64,000 bases of DNA from Acidisoma sp. PAMC 29798 (GTDB taxonomy: Bacteria; Pseudomonadota; Alphaproteobacteria; Acetobacterales; Acetobacteraceae), in NCBI RefSeq assembly GCF_030252425.1, contig NZ_CP126994.1, positions 1,550,001 to 1,614,000 of the forward strand, read 5' to 3'. The position numbers were made by a program, and so were the translations under genes. A model generated the notes under the pieces. The model had not been told where the DNA came from. It worked only from the letters and a program-made list of their open reading frames with translations, and did not search any database. Below, one piece after another: positions 1-10,178 of the stretch (its first letter is position 1; each line of letters starts with the position of its first letter).

Positions 1-13
1 AATAGGAAGACAA

Positions 14-223
14 ATGAAGACGACGGACATAGACACAGGCGCGGCGTTGACGGGCAGTATCGAGGAGATCAACGCATTCAACGGCGACTTGGGAAACCTT
101 TTCAACGAAATTTTTGGCAGGTCTCTGAGCAAAATAAAAACAACAGTCGAGATAACACTCGACGAAGGTCGAGAAATTACACTGATTTGCAAACACAAGC
201 GTGGTTTTTACAACGAAAGATGA
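14..223 (+). CDS. Small hypothetical protein, mobile-element cargo
   Basis: A 69-residue acidic protein of unknown function. An AGGAAG ribosome binding site sits five bases before the ATG. The sequence has no signal peptide, no membrane segment and no motif I recognise. It lies in the left part of a degraded integrated element whose codon use is less GC-biased than the core genes further right. It could be a cargo or regulatory protein of that element. The ribosome binding site is the main reason to accept it. Confidence 0.5.
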   Translation: MKTTDIDTGAALTGSIEEINAFNGDLGNLFNEIFGRSLSKIKTTVEITLDEGREITLICKHKRGFYNER

Positions 224-354
224 CCGAACGGCTTCCGTTTCGGTTGTGGATTCTGATATTGTTGGGGAGAGCCAGCAGAGCCTGCGAAGCAGGCGATATG
301 CTCGCCTTATACATCCGCTTCGCGGAAGTATAGCTCGCAGAAGGAGGACAGCAC

Positions 355-507
355 ATGCAAGAGATAGCCGAACACACGCCGAACTTCACAATGACAGACG
401 CCGACTTCGCCTCATATATCGCAGCGATTGCGACGGCTGAGCCCTGGCTTCTCGTTTCTGATAAATGGGAAATCGATGATGAGCCAGACGACATCGAACT
501 CGACTAG
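355..507 (+). CDS. Small acidic hypothetical protein (50 aa)
   Basis: A short reading frame preceded by a near-perfect AAGGAGG ribosome binding site (positions 340-346). It encodes a 50-residue protein rich in Asp and Glu that ends in DDIELD. No family is recognised. The next gene overlaps it or follows within 4 bases, so both may be read from one mRNA with the relaxase gene behind. The strong translation signal makes it more credible than its length suggests. Confidence 0.55.
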   Translation: MQEIAEHTPNFTMTDADFASYIAAIATAEPWLLVSDKWEIDDEPDDIELD

Positions 508-988
508 CGTCATGAGCGATATAGATTTTGCGGCGGCATGGGCCGAGAGATGGGGCAAGTGGAAAAGATGGACGACGCGACTGCAAGGCGGCGGGCGGCC
601 TATCTATCGCACACCGGACGGCAGAGAGACAGCTCATCAGGACTTCAGCAAACGGCCCGAAGGCGTCTTAATCGGCCTCCAATTTTCGCCGCCGATGCCG
701 TGGCTTCCTGAAGTCCTGATGACAGTCCCTGGCTGCGATGCTTACGATGCCGTCGCGCCCTGGGGGGGAGCGTGTGAACGAGCCTGGATCTCCGGATGTG
801 AGCATCCCGAGCTGCCGTGTGCGGCGCTGGTTCCTGCACGCGATGCGCCTGTGACACGACAGCGCGACGCGTGGGACAACGGACGAATAGTCGGACGGTC
901 GAAATCCGGAGCGGCATATCGCGCATATCTCGCAGAATGCCGTGCCGTCCTCAAAAAATCCGGATGGCATGAAGACGAGATACCGTGA
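476..988 (+). CDS. Hypothetical protein upstream of relaxase
   Basis: A protein of 158-170 residues with no family I recognise. It is Trp- and Pro-rich in the first half, with basic and aromatic residues around WGKWKRW. The start is uncertain. ATG 476/479 has a GGGA just upstream but overlaps the preceding small gene, while ATG 512 (MSDIDF) follows that gene by 4 bases with no clear ribosome site. Its stop overlaps the relaxase start (GTGA at 985), so the two are probably translationally coupled. That pairing suggests a role in mobilisation of the element, but this is inference. Confidence 0.5.
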   Translation: MMSQTTSNSTSVMSDIDFAAAWAERWGKWKRWTTRLQGGGRPIYRTPDGRETAHQDFSKRPEGVLIGLQFSPPMPWLPEVLMTVPGCDAYDAVAPWGGACERAWISGCEHPELPCAALVPARDAPVTRQRDAWDNGRIVGRSKSGAAYRAYLAECRAVLKKSGWHEDEIP

Positions 989-1653
989 GTCCTGCTCAGC
1001 TAGCTTTCTCGCGCATAAATTTCGCCATGGTTTCGCGTTCCGTGCGAGACGGCAACGCCGTAAAAATTGCGGCTTACAACGCCGGAACACGGCTTCAGCA
1101 CGCTAGAAAGAGATTCGACTTCCGTCACAAAAAGGAGCGCATAGACGGCTGCGTTCTGCTTCCGGAAGGTGCCCCCGACTCTCTGAGAGACCCCGGAATT
1201 TTGTGGCGCGCCGTGGAAGAATCCGAGCGCCGTCATGACGCCCAGCTCGCGCGCCAAGTGCTTATCTCAATCCCGAGACAATGCCCGCCCGACCTTCGCC
1301 TTGAGCTTCTGAAGGCGGTGGCAAGTCCCTGGGTGTCGATGGGAATGGCATGCCAGATAGATCTCCACTGCCCCACGGCATCGGACGGGGACGAGCAGCC
1401 CCACGGACACCTGTTGCTGACCATGCGCGAGGTCGGCCCGGATGGTCTCTTGCGTGTCAAGAATCGAGCTTGGAACGCCATGTTTCGCGAAGAGAACGGC
1501 CGGAAAATGCGTTCGGAAATCGACGCGAGAATGAACGCATACCTCACGGCGGCGGGTCTTGATATCCACGTGGACAATCGGTCTCGCGAGGCACAAGGCC
1601 TGCCGCGGGAGCTGCCTCCGGAGCCGATAGCCCCGACTGCACACTGGCTGTAA
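985..1653 (+). pseudogene. MobA/MobL-family relaxase, truncated by IS21 insertion
   Basis: The N-terminal relaxase domain of a MobA/MobL (MobQ-type) mobilisation protein, which would nick the origin of transfer of a plasmid or integrative element. Visible are the likely catalytic Tyr31 (IAAYNAG) and the metal-binding histidines His128, His140 and His142 (DLHCP and PHGHLLLT). The WRAVEESERRHDAQLAR helix and the DNRSREAQGLPRE segment are typical of the family. The reading frame is cut at 1648 by the left end of an IS21-family element, and its stop codon lies inside the IS. The helicase or C-terminal part is missing, so the protein is probably not a functional mobiliser. It starts at GTG, overlapping the previous stop. 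Confidence 0.85.
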
Positions 1654-1761
1654 AACAGCGTGCAAAAGTTCCCAGATTCCAGGGGTAAACAGCGTCCAAT
1701 AGTTTCCACCCTGGTCGTGCGATCATCCGGCATTTTTGCTGGGGAATCTGGGGTGCTGCTC

Positions 1762-3261
1762 ATGGACTTGATTGCCGAGATCCGGCGCCGCCATCTGGTC
1801 CGCCACGAGAGCATCAGCTCGATCGCGCGGGACCTTAAGCTGTGCCGGCAGACCGTCCGCCGGCATTGCCGGACCGAAGCCCAGCCGTCCTACCAGCGCA
1901 GCCGGCAGCCAACGCCGATGCTGGGAGCGGTCCAGCAGACGCTGGAGACGTGGCTGCGGACCGAAGGGCTTCTCCCGAAAGCCCAGCGCCGCACGGCCCA
2001 GCGGCTATTCGAAGGTTTGCAGGCGGAGGGCTACCGCGGCGCCTACGACAGCGTGCAACGTTTCGTGCGGCGCTGGAAGGCGGACAAGTCGGGCCCGGCG
2101 CTGGCGCACGCCTTTATCCCGCTGGCCTTCGCACCCGGCGAGGTGTGCCAGTTCGACTGGAGCCATGAGCATGTCGAACTCGGCGGCGTCATGCAGACCA
2201 TCAAGGTTGCGCATTTCCGGCTGACCTTCAGCCGGCAGATGTTCGTGGTGGCCTACCCACGCGAGACCCAGGAGATGGTCTTCGACGCGCATAACCGCGC
2301 TTTCGCCTTCTTCGGCGGGGTGCCCCAGCGCATGGTCTACGACAACCTCAAGTCCGTTGTGGAGACGATATTTACCGGCAAGGAGCGGCAGTTCAATCGG
2401 CGCTTCATGGTGCTGGCCAACCACTATCTGTTTGAGCCCGTCGCCTGTACCCCCGCCTCTGGATGGGAGAAGGGGCAGGTCGAGAACCAGGTTGGCAACA
2501 TCCGCGAATGGCTATTCACGCCGCTGGCCCGTTTTATCAGCTTCGATGCGCTGAACGTCTGGCTGGCCACGCGCTGCCGGGAGCTGGCGCAGCGCAAACA
2601 CCCGGTAACGCCGGAGCGCTCGATTGCCGCGTGCTTTGCCGAGGAGCAGCCGTCGCTGCGGCAGATCACCGCGACATTCGACGGCTATGTCGAACATATG
2701 CTGCGCGTGTCGAGCACCTGCCTGGTGGCGGTGGATCGCAACCGATACAGCGTGCCAGCCGCCTTCGCCGGCCGCGCTGTCTCGGTGCGCACCTCAGCCG
2801 CCGGCGTGCGCATCGTGGCCGACGGCGCAATCGTCGCCGACCATGCCCGGCGGTATGGGCGTGATCAACTGATCTGCGATCCGTGGCATTATCTGCCGAT
2901 CCTGGAACGCAAACCTGGCGCATTGCGCAACGGTGTGCCGTTCCAGCAATGGGATTTGCCCACGCCCATCCGGCTGGTGCGCGACCGCATTCTCAAGCAG
3001 CCGAAAGGCGATCGTGCTTTTGTCGAGTTGCTGATGATGGCACGCGAGTTCGGCCTGGAGCCGCTGCAGGTCGCCTGCGAATTGGTATTGGACGGCAATG
3101 TCATCACTGCCGCCGTGGTGCTGAACGAGATGCGCCGGCTTGTCGCACCCAGCACGCCCGCCATGCTGAACGTGCCCGACATGCTGAAGCTCCAAACCGA
3201 GCCGCGCGCCGATTGCGGCCGCTACGACCACCTGCGCGAGGTGAGCCATGTCATCCACTGA
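1762..3261 (+). CDS. istA: IS21 family transposase IstA
   Basis: Transposase of the IS21 element (499 aa from ATG 1762; an earlier GTG would add residues that do not look like the family). An N-terminal helix-turn-helix ([17 protein letters not shown]) is followed by an rve-type catalytic core. The DDE triad reads as the Asp in QFDWSHE (about residue 131), the Asp in VYDNLKS (about 192) and the Glu in GQVENQV (about 239). A Mu-transposase-like C-terminal part follows. It overlaps istB by 14 bases, the usual arrangement for coupled translation. The frame looks intact, so the element may still be active. Confidence 0.95.
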   Translation: MDLIAEIRRRHLVRHESISSIARDLKLCRQTVRRHCRTEAQPSYQRSRQPTPMLGAVQQTLETWLRTEGLLPKAQRRTAQRLFEGLQAEGYRGAYDSVQRFVRRWKADKSGPALAHAFIPLAFAPGEVCQFDWSHEHVELGGVMQTIKVAHFRLTFSRQMFVVAYPRETQEMVFDAHNRAFAFFGGVPQRMVYDNLKSVVETIFTGKERQFNRRFMVLANHYLFEPVACTPASGWEKGQVENQVGNIREWLFTPLARFISFDALNVWLATRCRELAQRKHPVTPERSIAACFAEEQPSLRQITATFDGYVEHMLRVSSTCLVAVDRNRYSVPAAFAGRAVSVRTSAAGVRIVADGAIVADHARRYGRDQLICDPWHYLPILERKPGALRNGVPFQQWDLPTPIRLVRDRILKQPKGDRAFVELLMMAREFGLEPLQVACELVLDGNVITAAVVLNEMRRLVAPSTPAMLNVPDMLKLQTEPRADCGRYDHLREVSHVIH

Positions 3262-4036
3262 TCTTGCTGTTAAGCCTCTTGCCTTGGTTGCTTCCGGCGT
3301 AGACCGCCTCGGCCAACTCAGTGCGCTACATCTCTACGGCATGGCTACCGCCTGGAGCGAGTTGCTGGCGGAAGGCCCACGTCGGCCGATGCAGCCCGAG
3401 GCATGGCTGGACCGGTTAATCGAAGCCGAGCTTGCCGATCGCCAGGTCCGCAGCCTGCGCTACCAGCTCAAGGCCGCGCGCTTCCCTGTTCATCGCGACC
3501 TGACCGGTATCGAATGGGCCGAAACCCCATTGCCGCAGGCGCAAATCGAACAACTGGCGACCGCCGCCTTCATGGCAACCGCGCACAATCTGATCCTGGT
3601 CGGCGGCACCGGCACCGGAAAGACCCACATCGCGACGGCGCTGGGTGTCGCTGCCATCCACCAGGGCAAACGCGTGCGCTTCTACAACGCCGTCGACCTG
3701 GTCAACCAGCTGGAGCGGGAGAAACAGCAGGGACGCGCCGGCAATCTCGCCCGTCAGCTGGTGCAGACCGACGCCGTGATCATCGACGAACTCGGCTATC
3801 TGCCGTTCCCAGCCTCGGGCGGCGCTCTGCTGTTCCACCTGATCAGCCAGCTCTACGAAAAGACCTCGCTGATCTTCACAACCAACCTCTCTTTTGCCGA
3901 ATGGGTGGGTGTCTTCGGTGACCCAAAGATGACAACCGCACTGCTGGACCGGGTCACCCACCACTGCGACATCCTGGAGACCGGCAACGACTCGTTCCGC
4001 TTCAAGCAGCGAAAGAAACAGCCGAAAAACAGCTGA
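3248..4036 (+). CDS. istB: IS21 family helper ATPase IstB
   Basis: AAA+ ATPase (262 aa) that assists IstA in target choice and strand transfer. It has a Walker A motif GGTGTGKTH (about residue 118) and a Walker B VIIDELGY (about residue 177). The N-terminal region matches the usual IstB helical part, and the length is as expected for the family. Its ATG lies inside the end of istA. Both genes appear undamaged. Confidence 0.95.
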   Translation: MSSTDLAVKPLALVASGVDRLGQLSALHLYGMATAWSELLAEGPRRPMQPEAWLDRLIEAELADRQVRSLRYQLKAARFPVHRDLTGIEWAETPLPQAQIEQLATAAFMATAHNLILVGGTGTGKTHIATALGVAAIHQGKRVRFYNAVDLVNQLEREKQQGRAGNLARQLVQTDAVIIDELGYLPFPASGGALLFHLISQLYEKTSLIFTTNLSFAEWVGVFGDPKMTTALLDRVTHHCDILETGNDSFRFKQRKKQPKNS

Positions 4037-4075
4037 GAAAGTGGAAACTTTTGGACGCTGTTGCCTGGTAACTAT

Positions 4076-4633
4076 TCAACGCTGATTGACAGACATCGCC
4101 GGAGAAGCGGGTGGAGTCGTGCGTTGCTGAGCTTTCCCGGCCGATGCTTCAACCGCTTCAAGTCTCACAGAAATATCATCGACGACTTTTAGTCGTTCTT
4201 GAAGTCTATTGACGATATCGAAGATATCTTCACTCCCGAAAGAGCGCGGTTTCACACGAGTATCAACATACAGCTCTGGACCTATAGTCTCAGTGTAGCG
4301 CTGAAGACGCCCCGTGACCGACGCGAGGGCCTTGGCCTTCGAAAGCACATCACGGAGTTCCCGCGCAACGTCCCTGACCTGAGAACTTGGATGGCTTCCC
4401 AGGCTTAGGTTGTCTCGCGCGGACATGATCACCCCATCAATCTCGGCATTAAACCGAGCCACCCGCGATTCGGCTACACGAACGTAAGGGGTCTTGAGGG
4501 AAAGCCAAATTTCGCGTGCGCCGAGAATCGAACGGAGGCGGGGAGGGACAACCCTCCTGTAGTGGTAGATTCCTGACCGACGCACGAGCACATCCGACTC
4601 CCGATGGAGCAGAAGATGGGGCGTTTGCCCCAT
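4076..4633 (-). pseudogene. Tyrosine recombinase/integrase, N-terminal fragment
   Basis: The first ~180 residues of a phage-type integrase read leftward. The start (GIYHYRRVVPPRLRSILG, then REIWLSLKT) matches the DUF6538/Arm-type N-terminal domain found in alphaproteobacterial tyrosine recombinases. A helical core-binding region follows. The catalytic domain with the RHRY residues is absent because the frame runs into the right end of the IS21 element at 4091, and the last residues are IS-encoded. The gene begins 42 bp from the 3' end of tRNA-Gln and points away from it, the classic geometry of an element integrated at a tRNA 3' end. Confidence 0.75.
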
Positions 4634-4675
4634 TTCCTGGTGATGCTCGGATAAAAGATAATGATTTCAACGTGT

Positions 4676-4749
4676 TGGCTGGGGGACCTGGATTCGAACC
4701 AAGGCTGCCCGGGTCAGAGCCAGGAGTTCTACCGCTAAACTATCCCCCA
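4676..4749 (-). tRNA. tRNA-Gln (CUG anticodon)
   Basis: A 74-nt tRNA with all four arms. The acceptor TGGGGGA pairs with TCCCCCA, and the discriminator is G. The 3' CCA is encoded (4676-4678). The D arm contains AGCGGTAG, the anticodon stem CCTGG pairs with CCGGG, and the loop CTCTGAC gives anticodon CUG. The T loop is TTCGAAT. The gene served as the likely attachment site of the degraded element to its left. Confidence 0.95.
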
Positions 4750-4860
4750 ACAGGACAGTGCGGGCCGAATATCACGCTCCGCGCAGCCGATCAACAGTTC
4801 CCTGGGACACCCTCCCCATCGGGGCTACCCGGCCGGGCCTATTGACGCTATTTCAGAGAG

Positions 4861-6354
4861 ATGACGGAAACCCGCGTCCCTCGCACCTGGCAGGACGGTG
4901 CTGCGGCAGACCTCGCCGAGGCCGCCCGGCAACTCGGCCGTGGCTCCGTGCTCGTGGTAGGCGATGCCATGCTCGACCGCTATTTCTATGGCGAGGCCCG
5001 GCGCATGAGCCCGGAAGCGCCGGTGCCGGTCCTGTCCCTGCAACGCGAACTTTCCATGCCCGGTGGCGCCGCCAATGTCGTGCGCAATATCACCGCCGTG
5101 GGGGCCGCCGCCGCCTTCGTGTCCGTGGTGGGGGACGACCCGGCAGGCTCGGACCTCACCGCCCTCATCGGCCGGCAGAGCGGCGTCGAGCCCTGGCTGC
5201 TGGTCCAGGGCAGCCGCGTCACCACGGTCAAAACGCGGTTCCTCGCGCATGGGCAGCATCTGCTCCGCGCGGATACCGAGGATCCGGCGCCGCTTGACCC
5301 CAGGATCGCCGAGCGGCTGCTGCGCATCGCGACGGACGTGATGTCGGCCACGACCGTCACCATCCTGTCCGATTACAGCAAGGGCGTCCTGGCCGGAGAC
5401 ATACCGGCCCGGCTGATCGAAGCGGCGCATAAGGCCAACCGCCCGATCATCGTCGATCCGCGTGGCTACGACTATCGGCCCTATGCCGGGGCGGATGTCA
5501 TCATGCCCAATCGGCGGGAATTGCAGGCCGTGACCGGCCTTCCGGCGGAAACGGATGAGGAGATCGTGGTCGCCGCCCGCGACCTGCTCAGCCGATTCGG
5601 CATCGGCGCGGCCCTCGTCACCCGCTCCGAACATGGCATGAGCCTCATCACCCTCGCCGAGGCCTGGCATTTTCCGGCCGAGGCGTTGGATGTGCATGAT
5701 GTCGCCGGGGCTGGGGATACAGTGGCGGCCGTCCTCGCCGCCGGCATGGCGGCCAAGCTGCCGCTTGCCGCCGCCGCGCGCCTCGCCAATGTCGCGGCCG
5801 GTATTGTCGTCGGCAAGGTCGGCACAGCCGCCGCCCGGCAGGATGACATCCTCGCCCGCCTGGAACCGGTGAGTGGCAATCGCGCCAAGATCGTCAGCCG
5901 GGATGTTGCGGTCGAGCAGGCGGAGCGGTGGCGCCGGCGCGGCTGGCGGGTCGGCTTCACCAATGGCCGCTTCGACCGGCTGCACCAGGGCCATGTGCAT
6001 CTTTTGGAGCAGGCGCGGAGTGGCTGCGACCGGCTGATCGTGGCCGTGAACAGCGATGCCAGCGCCCGGCGCCTCAAGAACGGCGGCCGCCATATCCGGC
6101 CCGAGGCCGACCGGGCGGCCGATCTGGCGAGCCTCTCCTCCGTCGATCTGGTCTGTGTCTTCGATGAGGATACGCCGCTGACCACCATCGCGGCCCTGCA
6201 CCCGGATCTGCTGGTCAAGGGCTCGGACCATGCGGTGGCCGACATCGTCGGCGCCGACATGGTCGAGGGTTGGGGCGGCACGGTGATGCGCGCGGAGCTG
6301 TTGCCCGCTTCCTCGCGCGGGAACGGCCGGTTACCCTCGTCCCACGCATCCTAA
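4861..6354 (+). CDS. hldE: Bifunctional heptose-7-phosphate kinase / heptose-1-phosphate adenylyltransferase HldE
   Basis: Makes ADP-heptose for the inner core of lipopolysaccharide. It phosphorylates D-glycero-D-manno-heptose 7-phosphate at C1 and later adenylylates the 1-phosphate. The N-terminal half is a PfkB-type sugar kinase ([11 protein letters not shown] near residue 65, GAGDTVAA near 283). The C-terminal half is a nucleotidyltransferase ([13 protein letters not shown] near 365, with an HxGH-type site). The domain order and length (497 aa) are as in other HldE proteins. It is the first core gene right of the integrated element, 111 bases from tRNA-Gln on the opposite strand. It starts at ATG with a CAGAGAG site. 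Confidence 0.95.
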   Translation: MTETRVPRTWQDGAAADLAEAARQLGRGSVLVVGDAMLDRYFYGEARRMSPEAPVPVLSLQRELSMPGGAANVVRNITAVGAAAAFVSVVGDDPAGSDLTALIGRQSGVEPWLLVQGSRVTTVKTRFLAHGQHLLRADTEDPAPLDPRIAERLLRIATDVMSATTVTILSDYSKGVLAGDIPARLIEAAHKANRPIIVDPRGYDYRPYAGADVIMPNRRELQAVTGLPAETDEEIVVAARDLLSRFGIGAALVTRSEHGMSLITLAEAWHFPAEALDVHDVAGAGDTVAAVLAAGMAAKLPLAAAARLANVAAGIVVGKVGTAAARQDDILARLEPVSGNRAKIVSRDVAVEQAERWRRRGWRVGFTNGRFDRLHQGHVHLLEQARSGCDRLIVAVNSDASARRLKNGGRHIRPEADRAADLASLSSVDLVCVFDEDTPLTTIAALHPDLLVKGSDHAVADIVGADMVEGWGGTVMRAELLPASSRGNGRLPSSHAS

Positions 6355-6371
6355 GAAGAAGAGGCCAGGTT

Positions 6372-8516
6372 ATGGAACGGATCGAAGCGGGTGGCCTTCA
6401 GGTCGCCAAGGCGCTGCATGAGTTTGTGGAGACGCAGGCGCTGCCTGGCACGGGCATCGCCCCCGAGGCCTTCTGGGCCGGGTTAGGGGCTATGGTCGCC
6501 GATCTCGCACCCCGCAACCGGGATCTTCTGGGCAAGCGCGATGATCTCCAGGCCGCGCTGGATGCCTGGCATAGGAAGACGCCCGGCCGCCCCGACCCCG
6601 CCGCCTATCGCGCGTTCCTGGAGGCGATCGGCTATCTGGTGCCGGAGCCCGCACCTTTCGCGGTGACCACATCGGGCGTGGACGCCGAAATCTCCAGCAT
6701 TGCCGGGCCGCAGCTCGTGGTGCCCATCACCAATGCCCGCTACGCCTTGAACGCCGCCAATGCGCGCTGGGGCAGTCTGTATGACGCGCTGTATGGCACC
6801 GACGCGATCGCGGAAACCGAGGACAGCAAGCGCGGCCGTGGCCTGAACGCCGCGCGCGCGGCGCTGGTGGTGACCAAGGCCAAGGCGATCCTGGATGAGG
6901 TGGCGCCGCTCACAGATGGGTCGCATGCCACAGCACCCGGCTATACCGTGGTCGCCGACGCGCTGCATGCCGGCACCGCGACCTTGCAGGACCCGAAAGC
7001 CTTCGTGGGCTATCGCGGACCGGCCGAGGCGCCGACCGCCATCCTGCTGCGCCACAACGGCTTGCACCTGGAACTCGTGATCGACCGCGCCCATCCGATT
7101 GGGCGCGACGATCCGGCCGGTGTCGCGGATCTCCTGCTCGAATCGGCGCTGACCACGATCATGGATTTCGAGGATAGCGTCGCCGTCGTCGATGCCGAGG
7201 ACAAGATCGCGGTCTACACCAACTGGCTCGGCCTCATGCAAGGCACGCTGACGGCAAGCTTCGACAAGGGCGGCCGCTCGGTCACGCGCAAGCTGGACGC
7301 GGACCGGGATTACATCGCGCCGGATGGTGGCACCGTCACCGTGCCGGGCCGCAGCCTGATGCTGGTGCGCAATGTCGGCTTGCACATGGTCACCGATGCG
7401 GTGCTCGACGCCGAGGGCCAGGAGATTCCCGAGAACCTATTGGACGGCGCGGTGAGCGCGCTGATCGCGCTGCATGACCTGAACGCCACGGCCGCCATTC
7501 GCAACAGCCGCGCGGGGTCGATCTATATCGTCAAGCCCAAGATGCATGGCCCGGAAGAGGTTGCTTTCGCGAATGAGGTTTTCGACCGTATCGAAGATCT
7601 GCTGTCCCTGCCACGCAATACCCTGAAGATGGGGATCATGGATGAGGAGCGGCGCACCAGCGCCAACCTCGCCGCCTGTATCTATGAAGCGCGCAACCGG
7701 GTGTTCTTCATCAATACCGGCTTCCTCGATCGCACGGGGGACGAGATCCATACATCGATCGAAGCTGGCGCCATGGTGCGCAAGAACGCCATCAAGGGCA
7801 CCGCCTGGATCAGGGCCTATGAGGATCGCAACGTCGATATCGGCCTCGCCTGCGGTCTGCGCGGCCATGCCCAGATCGGCAAGGGCATGTGGGCGGCGCC
7901 GGACCAGATGGCCGAGATGCTGGTGCAGAAGATCGGTCATCCCAAGGCCGGCGCCAATACCGCCTGGGTGCCGTCCCCCACCGCCGCGACGCTGCATGCC
8001 TTGCATTATCATCAAGTCGATGTCGGAGCGCGGCAGACGGAGATTGCCACCCGCGCGCCATCGTCACTCGACACGCTGCTGACGAGTCCCTTGTCGGAGG
8101 GCGTCAATTGGTCGGCCGAGGATGTGCGGCAGGAACTCGACAATAATTGCCAGAGCATCCTGGGCTATGTGGTGCGCTGGATCGACCAGGGCGTGGGATG
8201 TTCGAAGGTGCCGGACATTCACGACGTCGGGCTGATGGAGGATCGCGCGACCTTGCGCATTTCCAGCCAGCATATCGCCAATTGGCTGCTGCATGGTGTG
8301 GTGTCCGCCGATCAGGTGAGTGAGACGCTGCGTCGCATGGCGCTGGTGGTGGACACGCAGAATGCCGGCGATCCGCTGTATAGCCCGATGGCGCCGGATT
8401 TCGACGGGGCGGCTTTTCAGGCGGCGTCGGAGCTGATTTTCAAAGGGCGTGCCCAGCCCAATGGCTATACCGAATTCGTGCTGCACGCCTGGCGCCGCCG
8501 TGCCAAGGCGGGATGA
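6372..8516 (+). CDS. glcB: Malate synthase G
   Basis: Condenses glyoxylate with acetyl-CoA to malate in the glyoxylate pathway or glycolate use. The 714-aa length is near the usual 720 of the monomeric G form. Typical segments are [16 protein letters not shown] (around residue 262), [16 protein letters not shown] and [17 protein letters not shown] 6372 is chosen because the upstream in-frame extension overlaps hldE. No isocitrate lyase gene is nearby, so glyoxylate would come from elsewhere. It may be cotranscribed with hldE, 17 bases upstream. Confidence 0.95.
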   Translation: MERIEAGGLQVAKALHEFVETQALPGTGIAPEAFWAGLGAMVADLAPRNRDLLGKRDDLQAALDAWHRKTPGRPDPAAYRAFLEAIGYLVPEPAPFAVTTSGVDAEISSIAGPQLVVPITNARYALNAANARWGSLYDALYGTDAIAETEDSKRGRGLNAARAALVVTKAKAILDEVAPLTDGSHATAPGYTVVADALHAGTATLQDPKAFVGYRGPAEAPTAILLRHNGLHLELVIDRAHPIGRDDPAGVADLLLESALTTIMDFEDSVAVVDAEDKIAVYTNWLGLMQGTLTASFDKGGRSVTRKLDADRDYIAPDGGTVTVPGRSLMLVRNVGLHMVTDAVLDAEGQEIPENLLDGAVSALIALHDLNATAAIRNSRAGSIYIVKPKMHGPEEVAFANEVFDRIEDLLSLPRNTLKMGIMDEERRTSANLAACIYEARNRVFFINTGFLDRTGDEIHTSIEAGAMVRKNAIKGTAWIRAYEDRNVDIGLACGLRGHAQIGKGMWAAPDQMAEMLVQKIGHPKAGANTAWVPSPTAATLHALHYHQVDVGARQTEIATRAPSSLDTLLTSPLSEGVNWSAEDVRQELDNNCQSILGYVVRWIDQGVGCSKVPDIHDVGLMEDRATLRISSQHIANWLLHGVVSADQVSETLRRMALVVDTQNAGDPLYSPMAPDFDGAAFQAASELIFKGRAQPNGYTEFVLHAWRRRAKAG

Positions 8517-8548
8517 GCAGAGGGTGAGTGATCCTTGATTTTACTTAT

Positions 8549-8579
8549 CGTCATTCGCGGATCCAGTCCGCGAATGACG
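8549..8579. repeat. Intergenic palindrome
   Basis: A perfect 13-bp inverted repeat around a 5-bp loop (CGTCATTCGCGGA, TCCAG, then its complement). It sits in the gap between malate synthase and the peptide-binding protein gene. No T-run follows on either side, so it does not read as a standard terminator. It resembles the CGTCAT-ended dispersed repeat at 36691-36778. Confidence 0.7.
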
Positions 8580-8677
8580 GTGCAAGCTGGTGCGCGACGC
8601 CTGTCACTCGTACCCGATTGGCATTCGGGCGCGACAGTGGTCTTGTAGCGGGACATGAGCGCGCAAAGAGGAATGGC

Positions 8678-10162
8678 ATGACCCGATCATCGACCCTGCT
8701 GGCCGCGACGTTTCTCGCGGCCTTGCCGATCCTCTCCGCCCAGGCCGGCGCGCCGGATACGCTGAGCGTCGGCATTCCGCTGGAGCCGCCCGGCCTCGAT
8801 CCCACGGCGGGTGCGGCTTCGGCCATTCGCGAAGTCACGCTCGCCAATATCTACCAGGGTCTGACGCGTATCGATGCCGCCGGCACGGTCATCCCTGACC
8901 TCGCCAAGTCCTGGACCGTCTCACCGGATGGGCTGACCTATAACTTCGCCCTCCAGTCCGGAGTGACCTTCCACGACGGCACCGTCTTCGACTGTTCCAT
9001 CGTCAAGTTCAGCTATGGCCGCGCGGCCGCGCCCGATAGCATCAATGCCCAGAAGGAACTCTTCGAGCCGATCGCCAAGGTCGATTGCCCGTCGCCGCTC
9101 GCCGCCGTCATCACCCTCAAGCGCCCCACCTCGACCTTCCTCTATGGCATGGCCTGGGGCGACGCGGTGATGGTCGCGCCGAACAGTGCCGGCGGCAACA
9201 AGGCACATCCCATTGGCACCGGGCCTTTCACCTTTAGCCGTTGGGTGCCGGGTGACCGGATCGAGCTGGTGCGCAATCCGCATTATTGGGGACCGGCGCC
9301 GAAACTCTCTGGCGTGACCTTCCGGGTCATCGCCGATCCCGCCGCCGCGACGGCGGCTTTGCTGTCCGGCGCGCTCGATGCCTATCCGGATTTCCCGGCC
9401 CCCGAGACGGTGGACAAGTTCCGCCACGATTCCCGCTTCACCGTTGATATCGGCACGACGGAGGGCAAGGTGATCCTCGCCCTCAACAACGCGCGCAAAC
9501 CCTTCAACGATGTGCGCGTCCGCCGGGCGCTGGCCTATGCCATCGACCGCAAGGCCCTGATCGATGCGACTTATTCCGGCCTCGGCACGCCGATCGGCTC
9601 GCATTACACGCCGCAGGACCCGAGCTATATCGATCTCTCCAAGACCTATCCCTATGATCCCGCCAAGGCGAAGCAATTGCTGAGCGAGGCCGGCGTCGGC
9701 CCTGGCCTGACGATGACGATCATCCTGCCGCCGCCGAGCTACGCCCAGCGCGGCGGGGAGCTGATCGCCGCCTACCTCCAGCAGGTCGGTATCAATGCCA
9801 AGTTGGAATCGGTGGAATGGCCGAAATGGCTGAGCCAGGTCTTCACGCAATCCGCCTTCGACGCGACGGTGATCGAGCATGACGAGGCGCATGACCTCGA
9901 TATCTATGCGCGGCCGAAATACTATTTCAACTATGACAGCCCCGCCTATAAAGCGTTCTACGCGCAATATATCGCCGCGACCGATGCCGCGACGCAGGCC
10001 GATCTTTTGCAGAAGATGCAGCGCCAGCTTGCGACGGATGAGCCGAACGTGTTCCTGTTCGCGTTTCCCAAGATCGGCATCTGGAATGCGCATCTGCGCG
10101 GCCTTTGGTCCAATGCTCCAATGCCGATGAATGACGTGACCGGCGTGTCCTGGGCCCCGTGA
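8678..10162 (+). CDS. Peptide/nickel-type ABC transporter substrate-binding protein
   Basis: Periplasmic solute-binding protein (494 aa, SBP_bac_5 / cluster C family) that delivers oligopeptides or related ligands to the two permeases downstream. An N-terminal signal peptide (residues 1 to about 24, ending SAQAGA) precedes the mature start PDTLSVG. Family motifs include DLAKSWTVSPDGLTYNF and VTFHDGTVF near the front and NNARKPFNDVRVRRALAYAIDR in the middle. ATG 8678 is chosen for the GAGGA site and because the signal peptide begins there. It is followed after 16 bases by the first permease. The ligand cannot be told from the sequence. Confidence 0.92.
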   Translation: MTRSSTLLAATFLAALPILSAQAGAPDTLSVGIPLEPPGLDPTAGAASAIREVTLANIYQGLTRIDAAGTVIPDLAKSWTVSPDGLTYNFALQSGVTFHDGTVFDCSIVKFSYGRAAAPDSINAQKELFEPIAKVDCPSPLAAVITLKRPTSTFLYGMAWGDAVMVAPNSAGGNKAHPIGTGPFTFSRWVPGDRIELVRNPHYWGPAPKLSGVTFRVIADPAAATAALLSGALDAYPDFPAPETVDKFRHDSRFTVDIGTTEGKVILALNNARKPFNDVRVRRALAYAIDRKALIDATYSGLGTPIGSHYTPQDPSYIDLSKTYPYDPAKAKQLLSEAGVGPGLTMTIILPPPSYAQRGGELIAAYLQQVGINAKLESVEWPKWLSQVFTQSAFDATVIEHDEAHDLDIYARPKYYFNYDSPAYKAFYAQYIAATDAATQADLLQKMQRQLATDEPNVFLFAFPKIGIWNAHLRGLWSNAPMPMNDVTGVSWAP

Positions 10163-10178
10163 GCCGATTGCGCCTGTC

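Larger units (their letters stand above)
1649..4091 (+). mobile_element. IS21-family insertion sequence, complete
   Basis: A 2443-bp element with istA and istB and multi-repeat ends. The outer ends are 27-bp imperfect inverted repeats beginning TGT, with 21 of 27 positions matching between 1649-1675 and the complement of 4065-4091. An inner pair (1686-1709 and 4041-4062) matches at 21 of 22 compared positions. Tandem binding sites at each end are characteristic of IS21. I see no direct target duplication flanking it. It separates a truncated relaxase from a truncated integrase. Confidence 0.9.

Noticed and set aside
4825-6231. A 468-codon minus-strand frame opposite hldE
   Set aside because: Antisense shadow of a strongly supported gene; no ribosome site and no family motifs.
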